Part shown: one piece after another, positions 35,415-44,091 of the stretch | How the letters are laid out: each line of letters begins with the position of its first letter | Position numbering within the stretch: the first letter of the stretch is position 1 | DNA from: Sporocytophaga myxococcoides | GTDB lineage: Bacteria; Bacteroidota; Bacteroidia; Cytophagales; Cytophagaceae | Reading direction: 5' to 3' | Assembly: GCF_000775915.1 (NCBI RefSeq) | Contig: NZ_BBLT01000015.1 | Coordinates: forward strand, 26,700 to 90,699 | Length of the DNA stretch: 64,000 nt | Notes under the pieces: generated by a model | What the model saw: only the letters and a program-made list of their open reading frames with translations | Told to the model about the DNA's origin: nothing | Database searches by the model: none | Program-made: the position numbers and the translations under genes

Positions 35415-36845
35415 TTACTGAACTATCAACTTCCCATTTATCTTCTTTGCCTCTTGAGACCAAACTTCATAAAAATAAATCCCTTTTTCAAGCTCCTTGA
35501 TGTCTATAGTATTCATCATGTCAGATAAAACAATGCTCTTCTTCAAGGCTCCTGAGCTTGAGATAATTTTTAACTCTGCCCCCTCACTTGACTCAGGCAG
35601 TTCAAGAGTTATATTAGTTAAAGCAGGGTTAGGGTATAATTTAAATACCTTATTAAATCCTGCATCTAAAACGTTTGCAACCGGTGATAAAGATCCATTT
35701 AAGCGAACCAAATGTGGATGTTCCAAATCCGCATAACGTAAGAAATAACCCCCAATTAAAATTTTACTATCAGCATCTAATTCGGTAGCAAATACAGGTA
35801 AATTAGGCCCTATTTCCAAGCTAAAGGTAGGATCATCGGTACCATCTGCGTTTAATCTGCTAAGGTATTTTTCTAAATTTTTATTGAAGGTATTAAATTC
35901 TCCCCCTATAATTATCTTTCCATCTTTCTGTATAGTTACAGAGTGGATATCCTCATCAGCCCCAGTCCCCATAGCAAAATTATTATCAATCGTTCCATCG
36001 CTGTTAATCCTTACCAAATAATTCTTAGATATACTCTTATACTTTGTAAATGCTCCTCCTAGGATGATCTTTCCATCAGATTGAAGAGCCATATCCCACA
36101 CTTCTCCATTAGTCCCTGTGCTGCTATTAAATGTATTGTCTTTTGAGCCATTAGCATTGACTCTGACAACACCTTGAGCTGCTGCACCATTATAAGTCGA
36201 AAAAAGCCCGGCTGCCAATATTTGCTGATCTGGTTGAATAATAATAGATCTTGGTTCTCCATTCAATCCTGTACCAACAACAAAGGTATCATCTTTTGCC
36301 CCTGTTGAGGTAAGTCTAACGACTCTATTAATGCTACTGTTGTTAAAAACAGTAAAAGCCCCTCCTACAATAATTTTAGTATCTTCCTGAATTGCGATTG
36401 CATATATAATATTATTAAATCCCTCTCCAATGTTAAATGTTTTATCATAAGTTCCATCCGGATTTAATCTTGCAAGTCTGTTTGTCCCTTCACCGTTATA
36501 ACTAAAGAATGAACCACCTATTAAAATTTTACCATCCTTTTGTATTTCCACAGCATGAATATTGCTGTTAGCTCCTGTACCTCCAGGATTAAAGGTCTCA
36601 TCCAGGGAACCGTCCTCGTTTAATCGTGCTATTCTATTTACGGTTTTTCCATTATAACTCGTAAACTCTCCTGCAACAATTATTTTCCCATCTGACAATA
36701 CTTTAATAACTCTCACATGTGAATTAAATTTACTTGCTACAAACGATTCATCTATCGTTCCTGCCTGACCTAATACTTCATTAGCAAAGGGAAAAGCTAA
36801 CAGACAAACAAGTAATGCATAAAAAAGTGTAGAGATTTTTCTCAT
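35415..36845 (-). CDS. Secreted delta-60 repeat protein with T9SS sorting domain
   Basis: A 476-residue exported protein. Signal peptide (~1-26, ending VLGQ). Then seven delta-60 beta-propeller-like repeats of about 52 residues (~30-385), each with a core like IQKDGKILIGGSF followed by NRLARLNPDGTYD. The last ~85 residues form a type A T9SS C-terminal sorting domain (FKLYPNPALTNITLELP ... ELEKGIYFYEVWS). It should be secreted or attached to the cell surface. Ligand unknown. Confidence 0.93.
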   Translation of the reverse strand: MRKISTLFYALLVCLLAFPFANEVLGQAGTIDESFVASKFNSHVRVIKVLSDGKIIVAGEFTSYNGKTVNRIARLNEDGSLDETFNPGGTGANSNIHAVEIQKDGKILIGGSFFSYNGEGTNRLARLNPDGTYDKTFNIGEGFNNIIYAIAIQEDTKIIVGGAFTVFNNSSINRVVRLTSTGAKDDTFVVGTGLNGEPRSIIIQPDQQILAAGLFSTYNGAAAQGVVRVNANGSKDNTFNSSTGTNGEVWDMALQSDGKIILGGAFTKYKSISKNYLVRINSDGTIDNNFAMGTGADEDIHSVTIQKDGKIIIGGEFNTFNKNLEKYLSRLNADGTDDPTFSLEIGPNLPVFATELDADSKILIGGYFLRYADLEHPHLVRLNGSLSPVANVLDAGFNKVFKLYPNPALTNITLELPESSEGAELKIISSSGALKKSIVLSDMMNTIDIKELEKGIYFYEVWSQEAKKINGKLIVQ

Positions 36846-37346
36846 AGGTTCACTTTAAGAATTTAAAATTTAGAAAAGTAAGTAATAACAAAATGATATA
36901 GCATATATACGTGAACGACTTCTTTAATGTTAATAGGATCTACTTCATTTATATAACAGTTAGCATTTATTTTAGGTCCTTGGCAATCAAAACCACAGCT
37001 CATTATTCCAGCTTAGTTCTTTCTAACATACCAGGTAGCTTAATAATTAGGCATTGGAATTTGCATACGAATATTAATCTTGAAAAGATTGATTATTCAA
37101 TCCAATATTAACTGGAAAGAGAATCAAAAATACAATCAGTGAATAGAGGGCTGGCATTAAATATCAGTATAAATACTGAGGTTCTTTTTTATTTAAAAAA
37201 TTCTAAAGGTAAAAATAACCCGAACCAATATAAGTTTGGCTTTAAAAGATCTTTTGAAAACTTGAGGTTACAAATCTTAATTCATACAGCTTCTTGGTAA
37301 AAATACATTTGTATTAAAATAAAATTCAGACCATTAATTAAATCAA
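36846..37346. other. Intergenic region
   Basis: About 500 bases upstream of the delta-60 repeat gene. Short open frames occur but none has a convincing start, length or family, so I see only the upstream region of the minus-strand gene. Confidence 0.4.
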
Positions 37347-37389
37347 AAATAAGAACTCCGGCTTTTTTCAAAACCGGAGTTCTTATTTT
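37347..37389. terminator. Strong terminator at the end of the T9SS cargo gene
   Basis: The arms aaaataagaactccgg and ccggagttcttatttt are perfectly complementary over 15-16 bases, enclosing a T/A-rich loop. The left arm is outside the minus-strand gene, the right arm overlaps its stop codon. Confidence 0.85.
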
Positions 37390-39010
37390 ATTTCAGGACT
37401 ACCTTCTCCCTTCTGGTGAGACCATCTTTCTCATAAGTAATAATGTAGATACCTCTTGGCAAATCGGAGACATTAAAGACCTCATTTCCTCCTATGACAA
37501 ACAATTGTCCAACCTGATTGGTAAAGATGATTTTGCCTTCGTGACCTTTCAGATGTATGTCAGTAGTGCAAGGATTCGGCCAGGGATTGTTATTTACAGT
37601 TTCAACTTTGTCTGTTCCTGCAATAACGCATTCATTAAGTTCAACTTTAGATGACCATGTATAATAATCCGGAGCTTTGTATATTAATTCGCCGTGATAA
37701 TTCCGTACTTCATTCACCTGTAATTCATATTTAAGATCCTTCATATTGGTAATTTCTATACTATCACTTTTAATAACGTTTCCAACAGCAAGACATACAA
37801 TCTCTGAAAAGACAATCGAATCGCTGAGACTGGCAAAGATAGCCCCCTTCTCTTCCTCTATCCTGTAAGTTAGTTTAGTATAAATATCCTGGCTTGAGCA
37901 TATCGCATGTAAATACCTCCTGTATAAAGTAATTTTATTACAATCAGTTTTATATTCAAAACATCTGTTCACTGGTTGTCCAAAGCCCTTAATTACATAT
38001 AGGTTCCCATTTAAATGAACATTCTGAATTACCGGAACTTCTGCCAGTCTATTATCCTTAATCACATTTTCCGGCAGGAATACATCATTCAAAGAAATAT
38101 TGATCTTTTCAAGCCAATCAGCCCGATCTTGTGTCAGGTAATAATCGATGACCAATGTATTTTTGACAAATTCAACTTTATAAGTATAGCTGTAATTTCC
38201 CTGAAGATTTTTAGGAAGGTTAAGGTTTGCACTTAGATTTTTACACAGAAAAGATCCTTCAAATACATTTTCATTTTTATCCGGAAGACAATTGCGGAGA
38301 TCTGCTGTTCCGATTTTTGTCATTTCTATCCGAGGAGGGCATGGTGCATTTACACAATATACAATCTGAGTGTCGGCATGGAATATCATAAATTCAAGTT
38401 GTGAAAGCTTGCTTAATACAATACTGTCCGTTACAACCTCTGTCCCTAAAGCTTTACAAGTAACATTGCGGGGCTTTATGACATTTTTAAAATTGACCAG
38501 AATACTATCATTTACAATTTTTACGAACGGCTTAGGATAAACATCCGCAGCAGGACAAATATCTTCCAGTCTTTTTCTGAAAACAATAACTTCCTTGCAA
38601 TCAGATTTTAAAGTATAGCAAGGATTGTATGGCCATCCCATAGTCAATTGGGTTGATTTCAACTGACCGTCTATATAAATATTGTGGACTACAATCCATC
38701 TAAGGTTGGCATCTGCAGCAGAAGAGGGAATTGAAGAAGAAAAGTATTTCTTTAAATCCGTGGTAATTTCTTTTATAACTTCAGTTTCTGCGCTTTCCAA
38801 AAGATATTTTATTACCAGTTGCTGAGACGTATCACTTTTCAGTACCTCAACTTTATAATGATATTTTCCTTGAAATTCCTCTGGGATCCGGTATGTTGTG
38901 ACAAGTGTATCACACAATACAGATCCCTCAAAACTATTTAAAATACGAGAATTAGGAAAAACTTTGTAACTAAAAAAAAACAGCAGGATTGTGAATATAA
39001 TTTTGTTCAT
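37388..39010 (-). CDS. Secreted protein with duplicated domain and T9SS sorting domain
   Basis: A 540-residue exported protein with signal peptide (~1-22). Two homologous halves of about 220 residues (~28-235 and ~248-455) both start FEGS-LC and share the order G-x-Y-x-Y, VHNIYIDG/VQNVHLNG-like, YNPCYTLKSDCKEVIVFRK versus NRCFEYKTDCNKITLYRR, and a final Cys strand. The C-terminal sorting domain begins NNPWPNPCTTDIHLKGHEG and ends TRREKVVLK. Conserved Cys pairs suggest disulfides outside the cell. No enzyme family was recognised. Confidence 0.85.
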   Translation of the reverse strand: MNKIIFTILLFFFSYKVFPNSRILNSFEGSVLCDTLVTTYRIPEEFQGKYHYKVEVLKSDTSQQLVIKYLLESAETEVIKEITTDLKKYFSSSIPSSAADANLRWIVVHNIYIDGQLKSTQLTMGWPYNPCYTLKSDCKEVIVFRKRLEDICPAADVYPKPFVKIVNDSILVNFKNVIKPRNVTCKALGTEVVTDSIVLSKLSQLEFMIFHADTQIVYCVNAPCPPRIEMTKIGTADLRNCLPDKNENVFEGSFLCKNLSANLNLPKNLQGNYSYTYKVEFVKNTLVIDYYLTQDRADWLEKINISLNDVFLPENVIKDNRLAEVPVIQNVHLNGNLYVIKGFGQPVNRCFEYKTDCNKITLYRRYLHAICSSQDIYTKLTYRIEEEKGAIFASLSDSIVFSEIVCLAVGNVIKSDSIEITNMKDLKYELQVNEVRNYHGELIYKAPDYYTWSSKVELNECVIAGTDKVETVNNNPWPNPCTTDIHLKGHEGKIIFTNQVGQLFVIGGNEVFNVSDLPRGIYIITYEKDGLTRREKVVLK

Positions 39011-39144
39011 AGCAATAAAAATTTAGGTTTTAAAGCATTATATATCAACTGGGTGAATTAGGTAACCTCTTTTGCATCCTTATTATTAAACGAGCAAGAA
39101 TTCAAGGATAATTTACAAAATGAGTACTTCCAACAGTTAAAAAA

Positions 39145-39174
39145 ATAAAAGGTGCTCTTTTAAGCACCTTTTAT
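39145..39174. terminator. Terminator of the sulfur cluster
   Basis: The stem aaaaggtgct / agcacctttt with a short loop lies just after the DsrE stop (minus strand) and is followed on that strand by a T-run. Confidence 0.75.
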
Positions 39175-39184
39175 AATGTTTATT

Positions 39185-39541
39185 TCAAATACCAACTTTT
39201 ATATAACTCCACCCTTCGCTTTGTCTGAATATCAGATGAGCTAATGCAGATGGTATTATTCTTGCGACAGAGATTAAATCAGAGGAAGAAGACACGCCCC
39301 TTTCATTAAGAGTATTCCTGCAAGCTGAAAACAGAATTCCCCTATTAGCCATTTCTTCCAGAACATTGGAGAATCTGCTATTGCTGAACAACAGCTCCAC
39401 CCCCAAACCGTGAGTTATGACTTCCACTATGATTGCCGGGACTTCTTTTTGGACATTTCCAATTTGCTTTATCAATGATTTCCATACTTGCTCGTCATTA
39501 GTTCCTAAATGAAATACGACTTTATATCCCTTGTCTGTCAT
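39185..39541 (-). CDS. DsrE-like sulfur-carrier family protein (cytosolic)
   Basis: A 118-residue DsrE/DsrF/YchN-type protein without a signal peptide. Pattern YKVVFHLGTNDEQVWKSLIKQ, PAIIVEVITHGLGVELLF and a Cys in ILFSACRNTL (~position 93, the site used for persulfide transfer in the family) followed by the typical hydrophobic C-terminal segment. The start overlaps the stop of the upstream DoxD/A gene by one base, so the three-gene minus-strand operon is DsrE (exported), DoxD-DoxA, DsrE. Confidence 0.88.
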   Translation of the reverse strand: MTDKGYKVVFHLGTNDEQVWKSLIKQIGNVQKEVPAIIVEVITHGLGVELLFSNSRFSNVLEEMANRGILFSACRNTLNERGVSSSSDLISVARIIPSALAHLIFRQSEGWSYIKVGI

Positions 39542-40587
39542 TATATTACTTTCTGAATTTTAAAACTGTGCTGCCAGACCTTACCGCTTATGTCCTCCAC
39601 TTCAATAAAATAATTTCCCCCTTCTGTAATGTCCATTGGAAAAGTAACTTTTGCTTTGGCTCCTAAGGGAATGATCAAACTATTTTTGCCTGTTTTCACC
39701 TTGGTAATATAATAATTATCAATATTCTGACCAGGTATTTCAGAAAGCTCATTATACAAATACTCTTTAATAACATTCCCATTCTTATCTTTCAACGAAA
39801 TCCTTGTGATAAATGCACCATAAGTATCAATTCCCTGATCGCGAAACAGATCAAAACTTAGACCTCGGGCTTTATCGTACTTTACGTCTGAAATTACAAT
39901 ATTCGGTTTCAATGAAAGATTATGAAGTTTGCCCCATACGCCCCCATGAAAGACTTGATTGGTATATAAAGTTATGGCCAGAGAAAATACAGCGATGAAC
40001 AAAGAGAAGAATGTAAATGCTTTATTACTCAAATTAATATCACCTGACCCCACATATTGAATCCATTTTTTATCATTTAAACCGGGGAATTTTGAAAGAA
40101 GCCACCTATCTAAAGAGAATTTATCTGCACCTGCTACCATCATAACCAACCCTGCTATAGTACCCAGAACACCAATCTGCCATTCATCCAGGCAAGTTGT
40201 TCCAAGCCATCCTGCACCAAATAAGATTCCCAGCGATAGCAAAAAGACTCCTAATGCAGAGGCTCTGGTAAATAATCCAAGCAATAAACCCAGCCCCACC
40301 AGTGCTTCAATGATTGTAAATACGAATAGAAATATTTGCAGGAAATCAGGATGAGTGATCAGGAAATGAATCATGGGCTTAACGATAATGGCGTTTGGAA
40401 AGAAGTGATTAAACTTCTCTCCCACATAGCCTATTCCATCTGGATCTAATTTATTTTCCAGAATCAATCTTCTCCAGAAAGCAGAGAAGAAGAGCCAGCC
40501 GGTAACCCATCTTAGTCCTGTCAGCAAAACCGCTGAAGAGGATGATTGGTATAGAGTATTTTTATCTGATATTTTAAATGCTTCCAT
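39541..40587 (-). CDS. DoxD-DoxA fusion, thiosulfate:quinone oxidoreductase-like membrane protein
   Basis: A 348-residue protein. The N-terminal half (~20-165) is a four-helix membrane DoxX/DoxD domain (GLRWVTGWLFFSAFWRRLI, FTIIEALVGLGLLLGLFTR, GAGWLGTTCLDEWQIG). A further membrane helix (~190-210) leads to an extracytoplasmic DoxA-like beta domain (~220-348: AKVTFPMDITEGGNYFIEVE). In Acidianus the separate DoxD and DoxA form an enzyme that couples thiosulfate oxidation to tetrathionate with quinone reduction. Flanking DsrE genes support sulfur chemistry. Function here is by homology. Confidence 0.85.
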   Translation of the reverse strand: MEAFKISDKNTLYQSSSSAVLLTGLRWVTGWLFFSAFWRRLILENKLDPDGIGYVGEKFNHFFPNAIIVKPMIHFLITHPDFLQIFLFVFTIIEALVGLGLLLGLFTRASALGVFLLSLGILFGAGWLGTTCLDEWQIGVLGTIAGLVMMVAGADKFSLDRWLLSKFPGLNDKKWIQYVGSGDINLSNKAFTFFSLFIAVFSLAITLYTNQVFHGGVWGKLHNLSLKPNIVISDVKYDKARGLSFDLFRDQGIDTYGAFITRISLKDKNGNVIKEYLYNELSEIPGQNIDNYYITKVKTGKNSLIIPLGAKAKVTFPMDITEGGNYFIEVEDISGKVWQHSFKIQKVI

Positions 40588-40642
40588 TTTAGTTTTTGTT
40601 TTTATGATTGAATAATATGAGCAAGACTCACATTTTAATTGA

Positions 40643-41110
40643 TTACAACTCCACGGTTTTATAACCTTTCATCTGCAAATCAAACAAGTAGGTAAGTCCA
40701 TTGGGAACAATATCAATTCCCTCTATTAATGTAGCAGGATCAATATTGAATTGGTGAAGAGACATGCCACATACCTTAAAATGTATACCAGCGGCTTTTC
40801 CTTTCAGAATCATATCAGCAAATTCATTATCTTTCACAAACACTTCTACGGATTTGGCGCAGGCCATAACAACCAATGTATCTCGCTTGTATTTACTGTC
40901 TTTTGTTATCGCTTCAGCGGTGTTAACGACTGCTTTTATATGATTAGGTTGACTGATAAGAACAGCATAGTTTATCAAATCTTTGTCTTTGCCTATTAAT
41001 GTATCGTTCCCTGTTACAGGCCTTAATACAAATGACGAATGCCATAAAGAGATACTGATTAAAATGGTCAGTATAATTGCTTTTGACTTATTTTTATTTT
41101 GTAAGGTCAT
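40643..41110 (-). CDS. Exported DsrE family protein
   Basis: A 155-residue protein with an N-terminal signal or anchor (~10-27). The DsrE core reads YAVLISQPNHIKAVVNTAEA, LVVMACAKSVEVFV and GIHFKVCGMSLHQFNI; the two Cys (in VMACAK and KVCGMS) are placed as in DsrE-like sulfur carriers. It is the first gene of the DoxDA/DsrE operon, 55 bases upstream of DoxDA. Probably handles reduced sulfur outside the cytoplasmic membrane. Confidence 0.88.
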   Translation of the reverse strand: MTLQNKNKSKAIILTILISISLWHSSFVLRPVTGNDTLIGKDKDLINYAVLISQPNHIKAVVNTAEAITKDSKYKRDTLVVMACAKSVEVFVKDNEFADMILKGKAAGIHFKVCGMSLHQFNIDPATLIEGIDIVPNGLTYLFDLQMKGYKTVEL

Positions 41111-41260
41111 TGGAGGTTTTAATTAGTTAGCTCTTTTGAAAAACATAGGTATCCCGTACCTTCATTAAGAATGAGGCAAGGTTATATAACTATACAGAGT
41201 GATTCTGAAAGGACATAATTATCCCTATTACATCTGTATGTAATATCAATTTGAAATTAA

Positions 41261-41614
41261 CTAATTAAAACAGGGAGGAGGAGAATGAATATTGCCCCAG
41301 CAAGAGTAATCAGCAGCTTCATAAAACTGATGATGGCTATTGAGGTTGTGTGATATAATTGAATAAAAGTTATACTGAAGAATATGTATATCAGATGAAC
41401 AAAAAGTTATAATTTTCTTATCTGATTTTTTCTGCTTATCTGATAAGTTTGTTTTTCCGGAAGAAGGAATTTTAATTAATTTATCCTTTCTTCCATACTT
41501 GCATTTCTTTTTAAATTCATAACTATTATCTGCACTATTAAATACAGGCAACGCATATACTGCATGATTTAATAGATAAATAAACAGAAATAGAAATGCA
41601 AGTAATCGTTTCAT
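41261..41614 (-). CDS. Small secreted protein, unknown function
   Basis: A 117-residue protein with a clear signal peptide (MKRLLAFLFLFIYLLNHAVYA), a Lys-rich middle and a His/Cys/aromatic-rich C-terminal part ending HSPPPCFN. No family recognised. Short secreted proteins with a His- and Pro-rich end occur before metal efflux systems in this phylum, but no efflux gene is adjacent, so a metal role is speculation. It is divergent from nothing and lies 150 bases upstream of the DsrE gene on the same strand. Confidence 0.55.
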   Translation of the reverse strand: MKRLLAFLFLFIYLLNHAVYALPVFNSADNSYEFKKKCKYGRKDKLIKIPSSGKTNLSDKQKKSDKKIITFCSSDIHILQYNFYSIISHNLNSHHQFYEAADYSCWGNIHSPPPCFN

Positions 41615-42114
41615 CTAACCTTTAACGTCAAATTGATCAAAATAATTTAAGGTTGCAATAAAAATAGATGAAATATTAAGGATATCAATAAAAGTAACTG
41701 GCAATAATATAGATAATAAATTTAATCAATGGATTTTAAAAAATGAAACTTGACCATGTTTAACCAATAAAACAAACTACAACACATTGATTTTTTTAAA
41801 ATTTTTACGCCACGAAACTTAAAGAACTTTTTGCTTCTCCTTTATCAGTTTTGTCTCCCTTAATTCTACATACTACGATTTGCCTCTTATACAAAAAAGG
41901 GAAAAACTGAAATATCTTCTAGTGCAATCTTTTAAAGTTCTCATCATTGCCCAAGACTTGTCAAATTTATTTAAAATCCCTTTACATATGTTAATGCAAT
42001 TGTATTTCTGAAATCCGATTTTCATTAACTGAATAATTAACATTCACACTTTCTGATGAAAGTTGATATTCTGAAAGAATCAGCTGACATTAAAATTCAG
42101 AAGGTTTGGAAGTC
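41615..42114. other. Intergenic region with a decayed copy of the tRNA spacer
   Basis: About 500 bases without a gene. From 41806 to about 41943 the sequence follows the tRNA-cluster spacers: cgaaacttaaagaactttttgc is found again, with changes, at 43381 and 43717, and tctcccttaattcta at 43425. The match continues through a worn version of the spacer hairpin (gtgcaatcttttaaag). It starts exactly where a tRNA-Pro would end, but the tRNA itself is absent. Confidence 0.6.
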
Positions 42115-42156
42115 CTAAATCATTCATTCTAAGAAGTACTAAATCATTCATTCTAA
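42115..42156. repeat. 24-base tandem repeat before the DJ-1/PfpI gene
   Basis: The unit ctaaatcattcattctaag (plus aagta) at 42115-42138 is repeated at 42139-42156 with only the end differing. It lies 17-58 bases before the start codon at 42173, in the leader or promoter. Confidence 0.75.
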
Positions 42157-42172
42157 AAAAACTATTCATATA

Positions 42173-42976
42173 ATGAGAACCAGAACAATTTTCATCACAA
42201 TCCTTCTTTTGACAGCTTCCTTTTTAAAAGCACAAGAAAATAAGATACTCTTTGTAATGAGTGCAGCAAAGGAACTTCCTTTAAAAAATGGGAAGACATA
42301 TAATCAGACAGGTGTATTTTTAAGTGAGTTTTATCTGGCATATAAAGAAGTAGTCGATCTGGGCTATGGTGTAGATTTTGCAACACCAGGGGGAATCGTT
42401 TCATCCATTGATAAGGAAAGTTATGACTTAACTTATTGGAAAGGAAAAGAAGGAGAGATTCAGGAAGCAAAAGACTTTATCAATAGCAATCCAAGGTTTA
42501 ATAGGCCTTTGTCTTTGGAAAATGCTCTTCAAAATATTCATGCATACTCAGGAATAATAGTACCTGGAGGGCAGGGATTAATGGTAGATCTGATACATGA
42601 TGAAAAGATGTCCGAAATCCTCAAGGGATTTTCTCAAAACAAAAAACCGATAGGTTTGATTTGCCATGCGCCAGCTTTGATACTCTCTATTCCCAAAGCT
42701 GAAAATCCTTTTGTCGGTTACAAGGTAAATTCTGTATCAGGATTCGAAGAGTTCTATATCGAAAAATTTGTAATGAAAGGCAAACCATACAATCGCAAAA
42801 TTGCAAGGCAGTTAAAGAGCTTAGGACTAGATTACAAACATGGAAAACCTAAACAAAACTTTGCCATCAAGGACCGGGAGTTGGTAACAAGCCAAAATCC
42901 GTTTTCAAACGAGGCATTTATTAGATTATATATTGAGGCACTTAAAGAATACAGAATGAAAAAAGGAGGCTTCTGA
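42173..42976 (+). CDS. Exported DJ-1/PfpI family protein (Hsp31-like)
   Basis: A 267-residue class I glutamine-amidotransferase-like protein with a signal peptide (~1-20, ending LKAQ). The fold begins KILFVMSAAKELPLKNGK, continues VDFATPGG and HAYSGIIVPGGQG, and has the nucleophile elbow in GLICHAPALIL (Cys followed by His). Relatives are chaperones, glyoxalases or peptidases. Export to the periplasm is unusual but seen in Bacteroidota. It is monocistronic. Confidence 0.88.
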   Translation: MRTRTIFITILLLTASFLKAQENKILFVMSAAKELPLKNGKTYNQTGVFLSEFYLAYKEVVDLGYGVDFATPGGIVSSIDKESYDLTYWKGKEGEIQEAKDFINSNPRFNRPLSLENALQNIHAYSGIIVPGGQGLMVDLIHDEKMSEILKGFSQNKKPIGLICHAPALILSIPKAENPFVGYKVNSVSGFEEFYIEKFVMKGKPYNRKIARQLKSLGLDYKHGKPKQNFAIKDRELVTSQNPFSNEAFIRLYIEALKEYRMKKGGF

Positions 42977-43130
42977 ATATTTTATTTGATTAGACGATTG
43001 ACCCCGTAAGTTAATTGATGCCATCGCTTAAAGCGACGGTATCAATCAGATCTTGAAATCTCGGATCACTTCCCCAGATTTTCCCATTGATCCAGTATAA
43101 TTTATAAGAAGAAACTACCGATCAAAAACA

Positions 43131-43166
43131 AAAAAGCCTGCAACACATTGGAATTGCAGGCTTTTA
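43131..43166 (-). terminator. Terminator downstream of tRNA-Arg copy 2
   Basis: The stem gcctgcaa / ttgcaggc between A-rich and T-rich flanks. On the minus strand it ends in a run of T, 14 bases after the tRNA-Arg 3' end. The same element stands after the other tRNA-Arg. Confidence 0.8.
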
Positions 43167-43179
43167 ACATCTCTTGTGT

Positions 43180-43252
43180 GATCCTGTTTGGATTCGAACC
43201 AAAGACCTACTGCTTAGAAGGCAGTTGCTCTATCCAGCTGAGCTACAAGACC
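43180..43252 (-). tRNA. tRNA-Arg (TCT)
   Basis: A 73-base cloverleaf on the minus strand. The anticodon stem ACTGC/GCAGT encloses CTTCTAA, giving anticodon TCT. T-arm TTTGG-TTCGAAT-CCAAA. The acceptor GGTCTTG/CAGGATC has one G-T wobble more than the copy at 43515, from which it differs by a single base. CCA is not encoded. Confidence 0.96.
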
Positions 43253-43308
43253 CTTTCAATTAAACAAAGTAGTGATTTTATCACAGCTCTTTCCTAGGAA
43301 AGAAAAGT

Positions 43309-43382
43309 CGGGGTGGCAAGATTCGAACTTGCGACCTCCTGGTCCCAAACCAGGCGCGATAACCGGGCTACGCTACACCCCG
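43309..43382 (-). tRNA. tRNA-Pro (TGG)
   Basis: A 74-base cloverleaf. Acceptor CGGGGTG/CACCCCG, anticodon stem CCTGG/CCAGG around TTTGGGA, anticodon TGG. Sequence identical to the copy at 43645. It precedes tRNA-Arg in transcription order with 56 bases between. Confidence 0.96.
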
Positions 43383-43468
43383 AAACTTTAAGAACTTTTT
43401 GCCTTCTTTTTGTGGGTTTTGCCTCCCATAATTCTAATTTAGAAAATTCATCTCCTTTTAATTAAAAG

Positions 43469-43504
43469 GAAAAGCCTGCAACATTTCCTATTGCAGGCTT
43501 TTAA
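43469..43504 (-). terminator. Terminator downstream of tRNA-Arg copy 1
   Basis: The stem aaagcctgcaa / ttgcaggcttt, 11 base pairs, right after the tRNA-Arg at 43515 on the minus strand. It separates the two Pro-Arg units. Confidence 0.8.
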
Positions 43505-43514
43505 GCTTTCTTGT

Positions 43515-43587
43515 GATCCTGTTTGGATTCGAACCAAAGACCTACTGCTTAGAAGGCAGTTGCTCTATCCAGCTGAGCTACAGGACC
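43515..43587 (-). tRNA. tRNA-Arg (TCT)
   Basis: A 73-base cloverleaf with anticodon TCT and acceptor GGTCCTG/CAGGATC. It is 335 bases from the other copy; spacers and terminator are duplicated as well. Confidence 0.96.
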
Positions 43588-43644
43588 CGTTCAATTGAAC
43601 AAAGCAGTATTTTATCACAGCTCTTTCCTAAGAAAGAAATAAGT

Positions 43645-43718
43645 CGGGGTGGCAAGATTCGAACTTGCGACCTCCTGGTCCCAAACCAGGCGCGATAACC
43701 GGGCTACGCTACACCCCG
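43645..43718 (-). tRNA. tRNA-Pro (TGG)
   Basis: A 74-base cloverleaf with anticodon TGG, identical to the copy at 43309. It is the second gene of the array in transcription order, after tRNA-Ser. Confidence 0.96.
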
Positions 43719-43786
43719 AAACTTTAAAGAACTTTTGCTATCTTTTTGATAGGTTTTGCCTCCCAAACTTTTCTCCCAGGTTTCCA

Positions 43787-43876
<90 letters not shown>

Positions 43877-44091
43877 CTTTTTCAAAAAAGCGATGCAAAG
43901 ATAACGGAACTTATTTTAATATTCCAACTAAATTCTAAAAATAATTAGAATAATTTCTCAAATTTTCAATATAATTCTATACTGCAATGGTTTACCCTCT
44001 TCTTTTCATCTTCTTTTCTTATATTTTTTTAATTTATTGTTCAAAAAAGCCTATTTTTCCACCCTGTTAATCTCAATTTTGTTCTGAACAA

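Noticed and set aside
36911..37111. 66-residue open frame upstream of the delta-60 repeat gene
   Set aside because: No ribosome-binding context, no recognisable family, composition like non-coding AT-rich DNA.
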